A DNA stretch of 64,000 nt from Facklamia hominis CCUG 36813 (GTDB taxonomy: Bacteria > Bacillota > Bacilli > Lactobacillales > Aerococcaceae). Positions 24,769 through 32,553 of the stretch are shown piece after piece; position 1 is the stretch's first letter; each line of letters opens with the position of its first letter. The notes beneath the pieces are model-generated. The model did no database searches and was not told the origin of the DNA. It worked only from the letters and a program-made list of their open reading frames with translations. The position numbers were made by a program, and so were the translations under genes. The stretch spans positions 1,692,894-1,756,893 of the forward strand of contig NZ_JH932292.1 of the NCBI RefSeq assembly GCF_000301035.1, written 5' to 3'.

Positions 24769-25413
24769 ATGGCAACAAAATTTAAGTTTTTTTTAAATCC
24801 AATTGAGGGCCGAGAAAAATATCTCAATGATATGGCTGCTCAAGGTTATCAGCTGGTTAAAAGTGGTAGTATATTGCAAAGATTCCAAAAGAAGGTGGAT
24901 TCAAAACGACATTATACGGTTCAGTATATTGGACATATGACGGATCGTGAGCGGCATAGCTATTGTAATTTTTTACAGGGAATGGGTTATCAAACCTATT
25001 TTGCGCCGCTAAATATTGGGAAGGCCAGTTTTGGAAATATCCGTCTACGTCCTTACAATCAAGGAAGAGCAATGATAGCGACGAATCCGGGAATGATCAA
25101 TCAGGAAATCCTGATTATTGAAACACCTAGTTCTAAAGAAATTCCCGCCTTCAGTGACAAAGCAGATAAGAAGGCTGATTTGAAACGTCGATTAAGGCCT
25201 GCAATTTATCTACTGTTAGTCTCACTATTGATGCTTTTGATTGGAATCTTCCAGCACTTTGATATCTCTCAACCAGGTTGGTCTTGGGCTATTTGGAGCT
25301 ATCGTCCCTTTGAACATACAGCTTGGCCATGGCTTGGACTAGGAAGTATGTTTTTTGTATACGCGATTTGGTGTATCGCCAAAATCCGTTCTTTAATGAA
25401 TCACTTGGATTGA
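24769..25413 (+). CDS. DUF2812 domain membrane protein
   Basis: A 214-residue protein with an N-terminal soluble DUF2812 domain (about 1-115; KFKFFLNPIEGREKYLNDMA, then RRYTVQY-like strand HYTVQYIG) and two C-terminal membrane helices (about 143-162 and 182-205) with a tryptophan-rich loop between. Proteins of this family are usually encoded beside PadR regulators. Their function is not established; signalling or envelope sensing has been suggested only by this context. It starts two bases after the padR stop. Confidence 0.85.
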   Translation: MATKFKFFLNPIEGREKYLNDMAAQGYQLVKSGSILQRFQKKVDSKRHYTVQYIGHMTDRERHSYCNFLQGMGYQTYFAPLNIGKASFGNIRLRPYNQGRAMIATNPGMINQEILIIETPSSKEIPAFSDKADKKADLKRRLRPAIYLLLVSLLMLLIGIFQHFDISQPGWSWAIWSYRPFEHTAWPWLGLGSMFFVYAIWCIAKIRSLMNHLD

Positions 25414-25496
25414 TGAAAAACCTGCGAAGACATCGATCTGACAGTTTTTGTCTTATTAAACCATGAAGAAAATTAGACCTATTACCCCTCCATGAT

Positions 25497-25547
25497 TAGC
25501 GATCTTCTTGAAGTCTTTTGGCTTTTTAAGAAGGTCGTTGTTTGCTT
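25497..25547 (+). terminator. terminator-like hairpin
   Basis: AGCGATCTTCTT and AAGAAGGTCGTT form a stem (with G-U pairs) followed by TTTGCTTTTT. Confidence 0.6.
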
Positions 25548-25572
25548 TTTAGGAGAGATTCTTGCTGATTTT

Positions 25573-25581
25573 TGGTAAAAT
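25573..25581 (+). promoter_or_regulatory. extended -10 promoter (TGGTAAAAT)
   Basis: TGGTAAAAT with AGGAGAGA 12 bases before TTTGG, exactly as at 18065. The transcript would begin at the structured leader 25584-25672. Confidence 0.55.
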
Positions 25582-25583
25582 AA

Positions 25584-25672
25584 GGCTAAGAACCAATCAC
25601 GGTGGTTCGACCTATCGGGGGGTGAAAATAGGGATGACTGGATATGAATCCCTTGCTCTGCCCCGACTAGCC
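25584..25672 (+). ncRNA. structured three-way-junction leader RNA, unknown class
   Basis: The 89 bases between the promoter and the hydrolase gene fold on paper into a closed structure. P1 is GGCTA with TAGCC. Inside it lie a hairpin GAACCA/TGGTTC with a 7-base loop, and a second arm TCGGGG/CCCCGA that encloses GGGAT/ATCCC. The 3' strand of P1 ends about 9 bases before the ribosome binding site. This looks like a cis-regulatory RNA. It does not match purine, TPP, SAM, fluoride, ZTP or T-box consensus as I know them. Confidence 0.45.
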
Positions 25673-25695
25673 AATTAAGAAGAGGAGGTTATGAG

Positions 25696-26733
25696 ATGAA
25701 AGGGTTGAAGAAAATCTTTATAAGAACGTTTGTGATCGTGGCGGTTGTCGCTATCGCTATCTTTGCCATGAGAATCTATAATGACTATCGTTATAAAGAC
25801 TCCAGTGATTCATCGTCGCCGGCGTATTACCAAGATGTCACGGATATCAGCTTGTACCCAAAGGATATTGAAGGTGTCGAATTGGCCTATCTTGATGAAA
25901 GAAGCTTGCAAGGCTTTCGAATGACTCCGAGTAAGAAGCTGTACCCAGGTGTAGTGGTCTGTTTTGGTGGGTCTGAGGGAAGTCCTAACTTTGAGACGGC
26001 TCAAAGACTAGCCCAGGAAGGTTATGAAACGCTCGCCTTATTTATGTTTGGTAGAGACCATCAGCCAAAGACCTTAGCCCGAATTCCCCTAGAGCAGTTT
26101 GAGGTTGTCCTTGATTATCTGAATAAGAATATTACCGATGGTGGTCCCATCAGTGTGATCGGCGCTTCCAAAGGAGCGGAATATGCTCTTAATCTGGCCG
26201 ATAAATATCCTGAGATCTCTAATCTTATCTTGATGTCTCCTTCGAGCTATAACTTTGCTGGCTTGGATTTTCAAGATTATGGATCTTCTTGGACCTATCA
26301 AGGCCAAGAGCTGCCCTATATTGATATCAAAAAAGGATCCTTTACCGCCTTTATTGGCAATATGATCTATCCCTTAGTGGTGAAAAGCCCCGTCAGTTAT
26401 AAGGAAACTTACACGAGTGCGATTGAAGCAGATGCTACTCATCAAGAGAAAATGATTCCGATGAAGAATATCCAGGCCAATCTCTTGTTGATTGCGGGAG
26501 AAGCGGATGAACTATGGGACAGTGCCAAGATGGCTCGTGAAATTAAAGACCAAAAACCGGATGCTCAAATTCATCTCTATAAAGAGGCGGGTCATCTATT
26601 TTCCGGTAATGGGATCTTAACAACCCCCTCAATGAGAATCGCAACCGGTGGTTCTACAACCGGTAATCAAAATGCCTATGAGGAATCTGAAAAAGTCATA
26701 GATGACTTCTTGCGAATTCACCACGCTCCGTAA
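25696..26733 (+). CDS. membrane-anchored alpha/beta hydrolase, acyl-CoA thioester hydrolase/BAAT-like
   Basis: A 345-residue protein with an N-terminal membrane helix (about 8-26; signal anchor, no lipobox), followed by an alpha/beta hydrolase domain. The oxyanion region VVCFGGSEGSP and the nucleophile elbow IGASKGAEYAL (Ser-containing GxSxG variant, G-A-S-K-G) match the acyl-CoA thioester hydrolase/BAAT C-terminal domain. The triad would be completed by Asp in LIAGEADELWDS and His in EAGHLF. It probably faces the outside, so the substrate may be an ester or amide in the envelope or medium. A structured leader precedes it. Confidence 0.85.
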   Translation: MKGLKKIFIRTFVIVAVVAIAIFAMRIYNDYRYKDSSDSSSPAYYQDVTDISLYPKDIEGVELAYLDERSLQGFRMTPSKKLYPGVVVCFGGSEGSPNFETAQRLAQEGYETLALFMFGRDHQPKTLARIPLEQFEVVLDYLNKNITDGGPISVIGASKGAEYALNLADKYPEISNLILMSPSSYNFAGLDFQDYGSSWTYQGQELPYIDIKKGSFTAFIGNMIYPLVVKSPVSYKETYTSAIEADATHQEKMIPMKNIQANLLLIAGEADELWDSAKMAREIKDQKPDAQIHLYKEAGHLFSGNGILTTPSMRIATGGSTTGNQNAYEESEKVIDDFLRIHHAP

Positions 26734-26787
26734 CACAGTGACCAGCCGTCTGAGAATATAGCCTAACAATAAATTGAAAGTAACAAA

Positions 26788-26822
26788 TTGAAGGGTGGTC
26801 TAATGCCACCCTTAGTTTTTTA
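26788..26822 (+). terminator. terminator after the hydrolase gene
   Basis: AAGGGTGG-TCTAATG-CCACCCTT followed by AGTTTTTTAT: short stem, clear T run. Confidence 0.85.
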
Positions 26823-26848
26823 TCTAATAAAAATAAAGGAGAGATACA

Positions 26849-27199
26849 ATGACTAAGGCTAAAGTTTATGCCATGTCCTTTGCTAAGGTCTATCCAATGT
26901 TGATTGCCAAAGCAGAGAAAAAAGGACGCAGCCAAGATGAGGTGCTCGAAGTCACCTCCTGGTTAACCGGTTATCGTGCAGACCAGATTCAAGAGATGAT
27001 GCAGAGTCCCATCAGTTACGGTGATTTCTTCGTGCAAGCTCCTTCCTTGAATCCTAATCGCAATCTGATTAAAGGCGTGGTATGTGGGGTAAGAGTGGAA
27101 GATATCCAAGACCCCCTGATGCAAGAAATCCGCTACCTGGACAAATTAGTGGACGAACTGGCTAAAGGCAAGGCCATGGAGAAAATCTTGCGTCAATAA
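26849..27199 (+). CDS. DUF2200 family protein
   Basis: A 116-residue protein matching the DUF2200 family over its whole length: [23 protein letters not shown] at the start, then [13 protein letters not shown], a segment with [18 protein letters not shown], and [18 protein letters not shown] at the end. These small cytoplasmic proteins are widespread in bacteria and have no known function. Good AAAGGAGAG site. It seems to be transcribed alone or by read-through from the hydrolase gene. Confidence 0.9.
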   Translation: MTKAKVYAMSFAKVYPMLIAKAEKKGRSQDEVLEVTSWLTGYRADQIQEMMQSPISYGDFFVQAPSLNPNRNLIKGVVCGVRVEDIQDPLMQEIRYLDKLVDELAKGKAMEKILRQ

Positions 27200-27344
27200 G
27201 ACAGCTTGGAGTGTTTTAGTAGCTACTCAAGAAGATCGCTATCTTTGAGTTATCAAAGGGGGGGCTGAAGCCGATTTTGCCTTATGATCTGGAATATTAA
27301 CCCAAGTCAGTAAAGATTTTGATGATGAGCATCACAAATTATCC

Positions 27345-27372
27345 TTTACAATTTAAAAAGCTTTGTTATAAT
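27345..27372 (+). promoter_or_regulatory. promoter of codBA
   Basis: TTTACA at 27345-27350, 16 bases, TATAAT at 27367-27372. The transcript has a leader of about 120 bases before codB. Confidence 0.75.
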
Positions 27373-27401
27373 AGGGGACAATAAATCTTTAAACCAATCC
27401 G

Positions 27402-27470
27402 AGAGATTGAAAAGATAGAGAATAGCGTTTTTAGCCTGCTAAGAAATGATGCAATCTCTATCCAGAGATT
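27402..27470 (+). promoter_or_regulatory. codB leader with two mutually exclusive hairpins
   Basis: AGAGATTG at 27402-27409 can pair with CAATCTCT at 27452-27459. The same CAATCTCT region can instead pair downstream: AATCTCT (27453-27459), loop ATCC, AGAGATT (27464-27470). The two pairings cannot coexist. The second hairpin ends about 14 bases before the AGGAGG site, so a translational switch is possible. No known riboswitch motif was recognised. Confidence 0.45.
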
Positions 27471-27498
27471 TAATTATTTTGATAGGAGGCTTTTTGTT

Positions 27499-28776
27499 AT
27501 GGAAAATATTGCTAATAAGGATCGGATTGCGACACTGCCAAGACCTGTGAGTGTCGACCTACCCGCAGGGAATATCCAGGATGAGGAATATGCTTTTTCT
27601 AAGGTAAGTGGTAATTATAAGACTTTCTGGCAGATGCTGGTTGTCATGGTGGGTTTTACCTATTTTTCACCGTCCATGATGGCAGGGGGCCAGCTAGGGA
27701 TTGGACTTAATTTTAGCAATTTTGTTCTGGCGATTTTATTAGGAAACTTGTTTTTAGCTGTCTACACGGGGGTACTCGCCCATATCGGACAAACGACACG
27801 GATGAACTTTGACTTATTATCCAAAAAAGCTTTTGGGTCTACCGGTTCAAAATTGCCCTCCCTATTAGTGGGGTTAACTCAGATGGGATGGTTTGGTGTT
27901 GGGGTGGCGATGTTTGCGATTCCTGTGGCTAAGCTATATGGCGTCAACAGCTATTTATTGGTTTTAGTCTTAGGTGCCTTAATGACCCTGACTTCGGTTA
28001 AAGGCATAAAAGCTTTATCGATATTTGGTTCCGTAGCAGTTCCTTTAATTACCTTACTAGGTATTTATTCCATGTATCGTTCTATTAGTGATGTGGGTGG
28101 TTTAGGAAACTTGTTTTCAGAGTCACCAGCACAACCGCTGAGCTTAACGGCAGCTTTAAGTATCGTGATTGGGAATTTTATTAGTGGGGGAACCTCAACT
28201 CCTAATTTTACCCGCTTCGCCAAAAGTCGAAAGGTGGCCATCGTCTCAACCGTGATTGCCTTTTTTGTTGGTAATATTCTGATGTTTAGCTTTGGAGCGA
28301 CTGGGGCAGCAGCTTTTAACATGCCGGACATCTTCGACGTGTTAATCCTCCAGGGATTAACGATTCCGGCGATTTTATCCTTAGGCTTTAACATTTGGTC
28401 AACCAATAATAACGCCTTGTATACATCCGGGCTGTCGATTTCTAATGTGACTAAGCTACCCATGAAGTGGGTGACCTTAGTGGCAGGCGGAATTTCGACC
28501 TTGTTGGCGATCTACTTATATGACCATTTTGTATCCTACTTAAGTCTTCTAGGTTCTATGATTCCACCGGTTGGGGCAGTGCTTATTATCGATTACTGGA
28601 TGAATAAGGAGCAATATCAAGAAGTTGAAACAAGTCAGGCGTGGAATTGGCAGGCCATAGTAGCGGTTGTCTTAGGGATAATAACTGGTCTGATCGTGCG
28701 TGTGGGTATTATACCGATCAATAGTTTGTTAGTTGCAGGTGTAGTCTATATTGTCTTATCAAAAGTAAAGGGGTAG
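27499..28776 (+). CDS. codB: cytosine permease, NCS1 family
   Basis: A 425-residue transporter of the nucleobase:cation symporter-1 family with about twelve membrane helices. Family features: the first-helix region FWQMLVVMVGFTYFSPSMMAGGQLG, the GWFGVGVAMFA segment and NFISGGTSTPNFTRFAKS in the middle. It imports cytosine with a cation. The gene is followed six bases later by cytosine deaminase, the classical codBA arrangement, so the assignment is strong. It is expressed from the promoter at 27345 through a leader with alternative hairpins. Confidence 0.93.
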   Translation: MENIANKDRIATLPRPVSVDLPAGNIQDEEYAFSKVSGNYKTFWQMLVVMVGFTYFSPSMMAGGQLGIGLNFSNFVLAILLGNLFLAVYTGVLAHIGQTTRMNFDLLSKKAFGSTGSKLPSLLVGLTQMGWFGVGVAMFAIPVAKLYGVNSYLLVLVLGALMTLTSVKGIKALSIFGSVAVPLITLLGIYSMYRSISDVGGLGNLFSESPAQPLSLTAALSIVIGNFISGGTSTPNFTRFAKSRKVAIVSTVIAFFVGNILMFSFGATGAAAFNMPDIFDVLILQGLTIPAILSLGFNIWSTNNNALYTSGLSISNVTKLPMKWVTLVAGGISTLLAIYLYDHFVSYLSLLGSMIPPVGAVLIIDYWMNKEQYQEVETSQAWNWQAIVAVVLGIITGLIVRVGIIPINSLLVAGVVYIVLSKVKG

Positions 28777-28782
28777 TGAATC

Positions 28783-30018
28783 ATGTTAATTAAAAATGTC
28801 TTTATCGAAAACCAAGAAAAACCGAGTGATATTCGTATTCTCGATGGTGTAATTACAGAGATAGCTGATCAGATTGAAGCGACTGACCAAGAAGAAGTGA
28901 TCGATGCCACTGGCAAACTTGCTCTACCGCCTTTTATCGAGCCACATGTTCATTTGGATTCGGTATTAACAGCGGGTCAACCTAAATGGAATGAGTCCGG
29001 TACCTTATTTGAAGGGATTGAGACTTGGTCTCTACGCAAACAAAGCCTTACTTATGAAGATGTTAAAGATCGGGCTGGCCGAGCTATTCGTAAGCAAGCG
29101 GCTAATGGGATTCAATTTGTTCGTACTCACGTGGATACCACTGATCCAAAGTTAACGGCTTTGAGGGCCTTAATTGACTTACGTGAAGAAGTGAAAGATT
29201 TTATGGAGATTCAAATTGTCGCCTTCCCACAAGAAGGAATCTTAAGTTTCAAGAATGGCTACGAACTCCTGGAAGAAGCCTTAAAACTAGGGGCTGATGT
29301 GGTGGGGGCAATTCCTCATTATGAGTTTACCCGTGAATATAGTGTGACTTCCCTCGAGATGATGATGGAACTGGCTCAAAAATATCAAGTCTTAGTGGAT
29401 GTTCACTGCGATGAGATTGATGATGAAGCCTCACGCGGCTTAGAAGTCTTAGCCACGCTTGCTTTAGAGACGGGGATGAAAGGCCGGGTAACGGCTTCCC
29501 ATACCACCGCCATGCATTCTTATAACAATGCCTATGTCGCCAAATTGATGCGTTTATTACGACTTTCAGAGATCAACTTTATTGCCAACCCATTAGTCAA
29601 TACTCACTTGCAGGGACGTGTTGATAATTATCCAAAACGTCGAGGCATGACACGGGTCAAGGAATTACTCGCCAATGGCAACAATGTGGCATTTGGTCAT
29701 GATGATTTGTTTGACCCATGGTATCCACTGGGGGATGGCAATATGTTAGAGGTCATTCATATGGGACTTCATATTGGCCACATGATGGGTTACCAAGAAA
29801 TCATGGATTCCTATCGCTTTGTTACTCATAATGCCGCTCGCTGTCTAAATATTAGTGACCGTTATGGTATTGAAGTTGGAAAACCAGCTAATTTAATCAT
29901 TATGAACCAAAGCAACTTCTACCATGTCTTGAATGAGCGAAGCGAAGTCCTCTACAATATTCATGAAGGAAAAGTGATTGCTAAGACCCAACCTAAAGTC
30001 AAAGAAGTCTTGTTCTAA
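28783..30018 (+). CDS. codA: cytosine deaminase
   Basis: A 411-residue amidohydrolase that converts cytosine to uracil and releases ammonia. Metal ligands and active-site residues are in place: the HxH in EPHVHLDS, His in VDVHCDEIDDE (with catalytic Glu), His in SHTTAMHS and Asp in GHDDLFDPWYPLG, the last being a signature of cytosine deaminases. It is translated with codB (gap 6 bases) and followed by a terminator. The ammonia it releases may matter given the state of PurF and PurL in the next operon (inference). Confidence 0.94.
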   Translation: MLIKNVFIENQEKPSDIRILDGVITEIADQIEATDQEEVIDATGKLALPPFIEPHVHLDSVLTAGQPKWNESGTLFEGIETWSLRKQSLTYEDVKDRAGRAIRKQAANGIQFVRTHVDTTDPKLTALRALIDLREEVKDFMEIQIVAFPQEGILSFKNGYELLEEALKLGADVVGAIPHYEFTREYSVTSLEMMMELAQKYQVLVDVHCDEIDDEASRGLEVLATLALETGMKGRVTASHTTAMHSYNNAYVAKLMRLLRLSEINFIANPLVNTHLQGRVDNYPKRRGMTRVKELLANGNNVAFGHDDLFDPWYPLGDGNMLEVIHMGLHIGHMMGYQEIMDSYRFVTHNAARCLNISDRYGIEVGKPANLIIMNQSNFYHVLNERSEVLYNIHEGKVIAKTQPKVKEVLF

Positions 30019-30105
30019 TGGAAAGTTTATAGTCTTTCTTAGTGCTACAAGCGATTTTCTATTGAAGCTTGATTCTTGCTGAAGGATGGAATACTGAATA
30101 CCAAC

Positions 30106-30156
30106 AGATCGGGTTGATGGTAGGGAGAAATCTCACCACAACCCGATTTGTTTTAT
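30106..30156 (+). terminator. terminator after codA
   Basis: AGATCGGGTTG with TGG pairs with CCA-CAACCCGATTT, followed by GTTTT. Confidence 0.75.
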
Positions 30157-30253
30157 GGGATAATCCTTTTATAGCAGGTTATTCTTGACCTGATTTTGGG
30201 TGTTCACCGAGCAGAAGGTAAGCTATTATTGAATAGAGAAAGGAAGATTTATT

Positions 30254-30604
30254 ATGAAAGCACTTGATCTAGTCCTAACAGCTTTATTAACCTTATTTAT
30301 TTTTGAACAATCCATGAAAGCAGTCAAGAAAAGTCAGGATGTTAGCAATAAGTCGATTCGGGCTCTGGTTGGGGTATATATATTGATGTATGCTTCCTTT
30401 TATGTTTTTAGCAGTTATGAGTTTACAACCCAATCGCATGTCTTTTTCACATTAATATATCTTATATATCTTTATGCCACTTACCTATATAATAAAAATT
30501 CCGGTTTTGATCGTAGCGAGATCCTTCTAATGCGGGTGATTTTTGTGAATGTCCTACCGACCATCGTTGTTTATCTATTCGCAAAAATCTTCCATTTGAC
30601 TTAA
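30254..30604 (+). CDS. small membrane protein of unknown function
   Basis: A 116-residue protein I do not recognise. It is very hydrophobic, with four likely membrane helices at about 5-20, 36-54, 62-79 and 92-112, and short basic loops (KAVKKSQ near residue 25), which suggests the N-terminus and that loop are placed by the positive-inside rule. A good AAAGGAAG site precedes the ATG. It stands alone between the codBA terminator and its own terminator. No function can be given. Confidence 0.7.
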   Translation: MKALDLVLTALLTLFIFEQSMKAVKKSQDVSNKSIRALVGVYILMYASFYVFSSYEFTTQSHVFFTLIYLIYLYATYLYNKNSGFDRSEILLMRVIFVNVLPTIVVYLFAKIFHLT

Positions 30605-30642
30605 AAGGTAAGTCTAGGATGGTTGACTCTTATCATATAATT

Positions 30643-30681
30643 AAAAAGTCCTCATTGAGATTTCAATGGGGACTTTTTTTT
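30643..30681 (+). terminator. strong terminator
   Basis: AAAAAGTCC-TCATTGA pairs with TCAATGG-GGACTTTTT, followed by a run of eight T. Confidence 0.88.
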
Positions 30682-30896
30682 CGGATAGGTGGAGGACAAT
30701 TGACCAAGATTTTGTTCGTTTTTTTATTTGTCCAATCTAAGAGTTCTTTGACAAGCTGTCGAATGAGTGGGGAAAAATATACCTTATTATTATTAAACCC
30801 TCCTAACCGAACCGGTAAATAGAGCGATTCTTTAAGGATAACATTTAACAGAGCTTTATTCGAGCTTTTTATTCATTTATTGGATAAATTGTTGGG

Positions 30897-30939
30897 AATG
30901 TTCGTGAAAAGACCAAAAATAAGCGAAAATCCGAACGTT
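30897..30939. promoter_or_regulatory. PurR PurBox pair of the purine operon
   Basis: The Gram-positive PurBox is AWWWCCGAACWWT. AAATCCGAACGTT at 30927-30939 is one box, and AATGTTCGTGAAA at 30897-30909 is a second one in opposite orientation (one mismatch in CCGAAC). The spacer is 17 bases, the spacing known for paired PurBoxes. The downstream box touches the probable -35 region, compatible with PurR control by PRPP. Confidence 0.8.
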
Positions 30940-31035
30940 TGAAATTATTATCTAACAAAAATTAATAAAACGGTGGAGAGGCTTGCTTCTTGCAGGTAGA
31001 GTTGGGGTGTACTAATTAAAGAAAGGATATTGTGT

Positions 31036-32553
31036 ATGACGAGACGCTTTTCTATTTCTACTCAAAATTCTCAGATCAGTGTTACCAACGATCAGAATCA
31101 CGTCGGTGGTATGGTTGGGGTCTGGAATGTTCAAAATGCGAGTCAAATCATTCATACCATGCTCTACGCCTTACAACATCGAGGTCAAGATAGTTGTGGG
31201 ATTACAACGGTTAATCTGCATGAATTATTGGGATATCGAGGAGTCGGCCTATTGAATGAGGTCTTTGATGATCGGGATAAAGTTGAGTGTCTCCTGGGAG
31301 ATTCGGGTATGGGTTGTGTGTCCTCAATGGATCCTGTTGAGCTTAGAACGCTTCGTGGGTTACAGCCCTTGATCTTTCAACATGAGGATCAAAACATCAG
31401 CTTAATTCATAGCGGTAACATTACCAATGCCAAAAGTTTAAGACAGGGCCTTGAAAGACAAGGGGCAGTCTTTCATTCCAATTCAGATGGGGAGTTATTA
31501 TTTCATTTGATGCGACATAGTGGGCAAGCGTCGATAGAAGGTCAGTTTAAGGCTGCTTTAAAGCAGTTTACCGGGGCCTTTAACGTGATCCTTATGACCA
31601 ATGAGCAGTTATTTGCGGCGGTGGATCAACACAGTATTCATCCCTTGGTAGTAGGAAAGCTAGCTGAAGCAGGCTATCTGATTGCCAGTGAGACCTGTGC
31701 TTTAGATGTGATTGGGGCAGACTTCCAAGCGGATACCTTACCAGGCCATTATTGGATTATTGACCGAGAGGGAGCACGGCAAGTTGCCTATCAAGCCAGC
31801 GACTCACTGGCGATCGAATCCTTTGAATTTATCTATTATTCTCGGCCAGATTCCCAGATTCATGGCGTTAATGTCCATCGTGCTCGCAAAAATATGGGAA
31901 TTCGATTAGCCCATGAATGTCCGGCACCTAAGGATTCAATTGTAGTAGGAATTCCTAATTCTTCCTTGTCTGCCGCAATGGGCTACGCTGAAGCGAGTGG
32001 CTTACCCTATGAGATGGGCTTAATCAAGAATCAATATATTGGTCGCACCTTTATTGCCCCTACTCAAGATGAACGTGAAAGCAAGGTCAGGACGAAGCTT
32101 TCAGCCGTTAAGGGGATTGTTCAAGATCAATCGGTAGTCCTTATCGATGATTCCCTTGTTCGTGGGACGACCATGACTTATATCGTTAAGTTGCTTAAGG
32201 AAGCGGGTGCGCGTGAAGTGCATGTGCGGATTGCTTGTCCACCGATTCTATTTCCCAATTATTATGGGGTCAATACCAATGATAATAAGGAGTTGATGGC
32301 AGCTAACTACTCAATTGAAGCCATGCGACAACTCTTAGCCTGCGACAGCTTGAATTTTTTATCGTTAGAGGGTTTGGTGGAAAGTATTGGACTCGATCAA
32401 GAAGGGCAAGGAACGGGATTAAACCTCAATTCCTTTAACGGGGGCTATCCAACGCCTTTAAGTGATTATCAAGCTGCTTTTGAAGCAGCACTAACCGACA
32501 GACAAATACAGTATTTTAAGGAAAGGAATGAAGGACATGGATGTCAACAATAA
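31036..32553 (+). CDS. purF: amidophosphoribosyltransferase with inactivated glutaminase domain
   Basis: First step of IMP synthesis, making phosphoribosylamine from PRPP. The synthase half looks normal: the PRPP loop VVLIDDSLVRGTTM and the flanking RIACPP and PNYYG segments. The glutaminase half (about residues 24-260) keeps its fold (LQHRGQD, SDGELL) but not its active site. The family motif C-G-V-F-G is G-G-M-V-G here, with Gly24 at the position of the nucleophile. GHVRY is GCVSS (Ser96 for the glutamine-binding Arg). HNGN is HSGN (Ser126). Asp151 is kept. No Cys lies before residue 54. The cysteines of the iron-sulfur cluster of Bacillus PurF are also absent. The ATG at 31036 is well placed after GAAAGGA; an in-frame TTG at 31030 would add Met-Cys but far from the catalytic position. 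An ammonia-dependent enzyme is inferred. Confidence 0.9.
   Translation: MTRRFSISTQNSQISVTNDQNHVGGMVGVWNVQNASQIIHTMLYALQHRGQDSCGITTVNLHELLGYRGVGLLNEVFDDRDKVECLLGDSGMGCVSSMDPVELRTLRGLQPLIFQHEDQNISLIHSGNITNAKSLRQGLERQGAVFHSNSDGELLFHLMRHSGQASIEGQFKAALKQFTGAFNVILMTNEQLFAAVDQHSIHPLVVGKLAEAGYLIASETCALDVIGADFQADTLPGHYWIIDREGARQVAYQASDSLAIESFEFIYYSRPDSQIHGVNVHRARKNMGIRLAHECPAPKDSIVVGIPNSSLSAAMGYAEASGLPYEMGLIKNQYIGRTFIAPTQDERESKVRTKLSAVKGIVQDQSVVLIDDSLVRGTTMTYIVKLLKEAGAREVHVRIACPPILFPNYYGVNTNDNKELMAANYSIEAMRQLLACDSLNFLSLEGLVESIGLDQEGQGTGLNLNSFNGGYPTPLSDYQAAFEAALTDRQIQYFKERNEGHGCQQ

Larger units (their letters stand above)
30605..31035. other. purine operon control region
   Basis: 430 bases without a supportable gene. 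From left: a terminator (30643-30681), an AT-rich stretch with a spurious frame at 30619-30822, a PurBox pair (30897-30939), and a probable promoter with TTGAAA at about 30939-30944 and TAATAA 18 bases on. About 70 bases of untranslated leader then reach purF. No riboswitch was recognised. Confidence 0.6.

Noticed and set aside
25584-25672. tRNA or tmRNA-like element (contains GGTTCGA)
   Set aside because: The TTCGA lies at the end of a hairpin, not in a T loop, and no acceptor stem with anticodon arm can be formed.
27395-27480. TPP riboswitch before codB
   Set aside because: CCGAGAGATT is only superficially like the CTGAGA core and the rest of the TPP consensus is missing.
30619-30822. 67-codon frame in the purine control region
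   Set aside because: It runs through a strong terminator, has no ribosome binding site and gives no recognisable protein.
31030-31036. TTG-TGT-ATG start region giving a Met-Cys N-terminus for PurF
   Set aside because: A TTG start would place a Cys second, but it is 25 residues away from the position of the family nucleophile, and the ATG at 31036 is better spaced from the ribosome binding site. The other glutaminase residues are lost as well.
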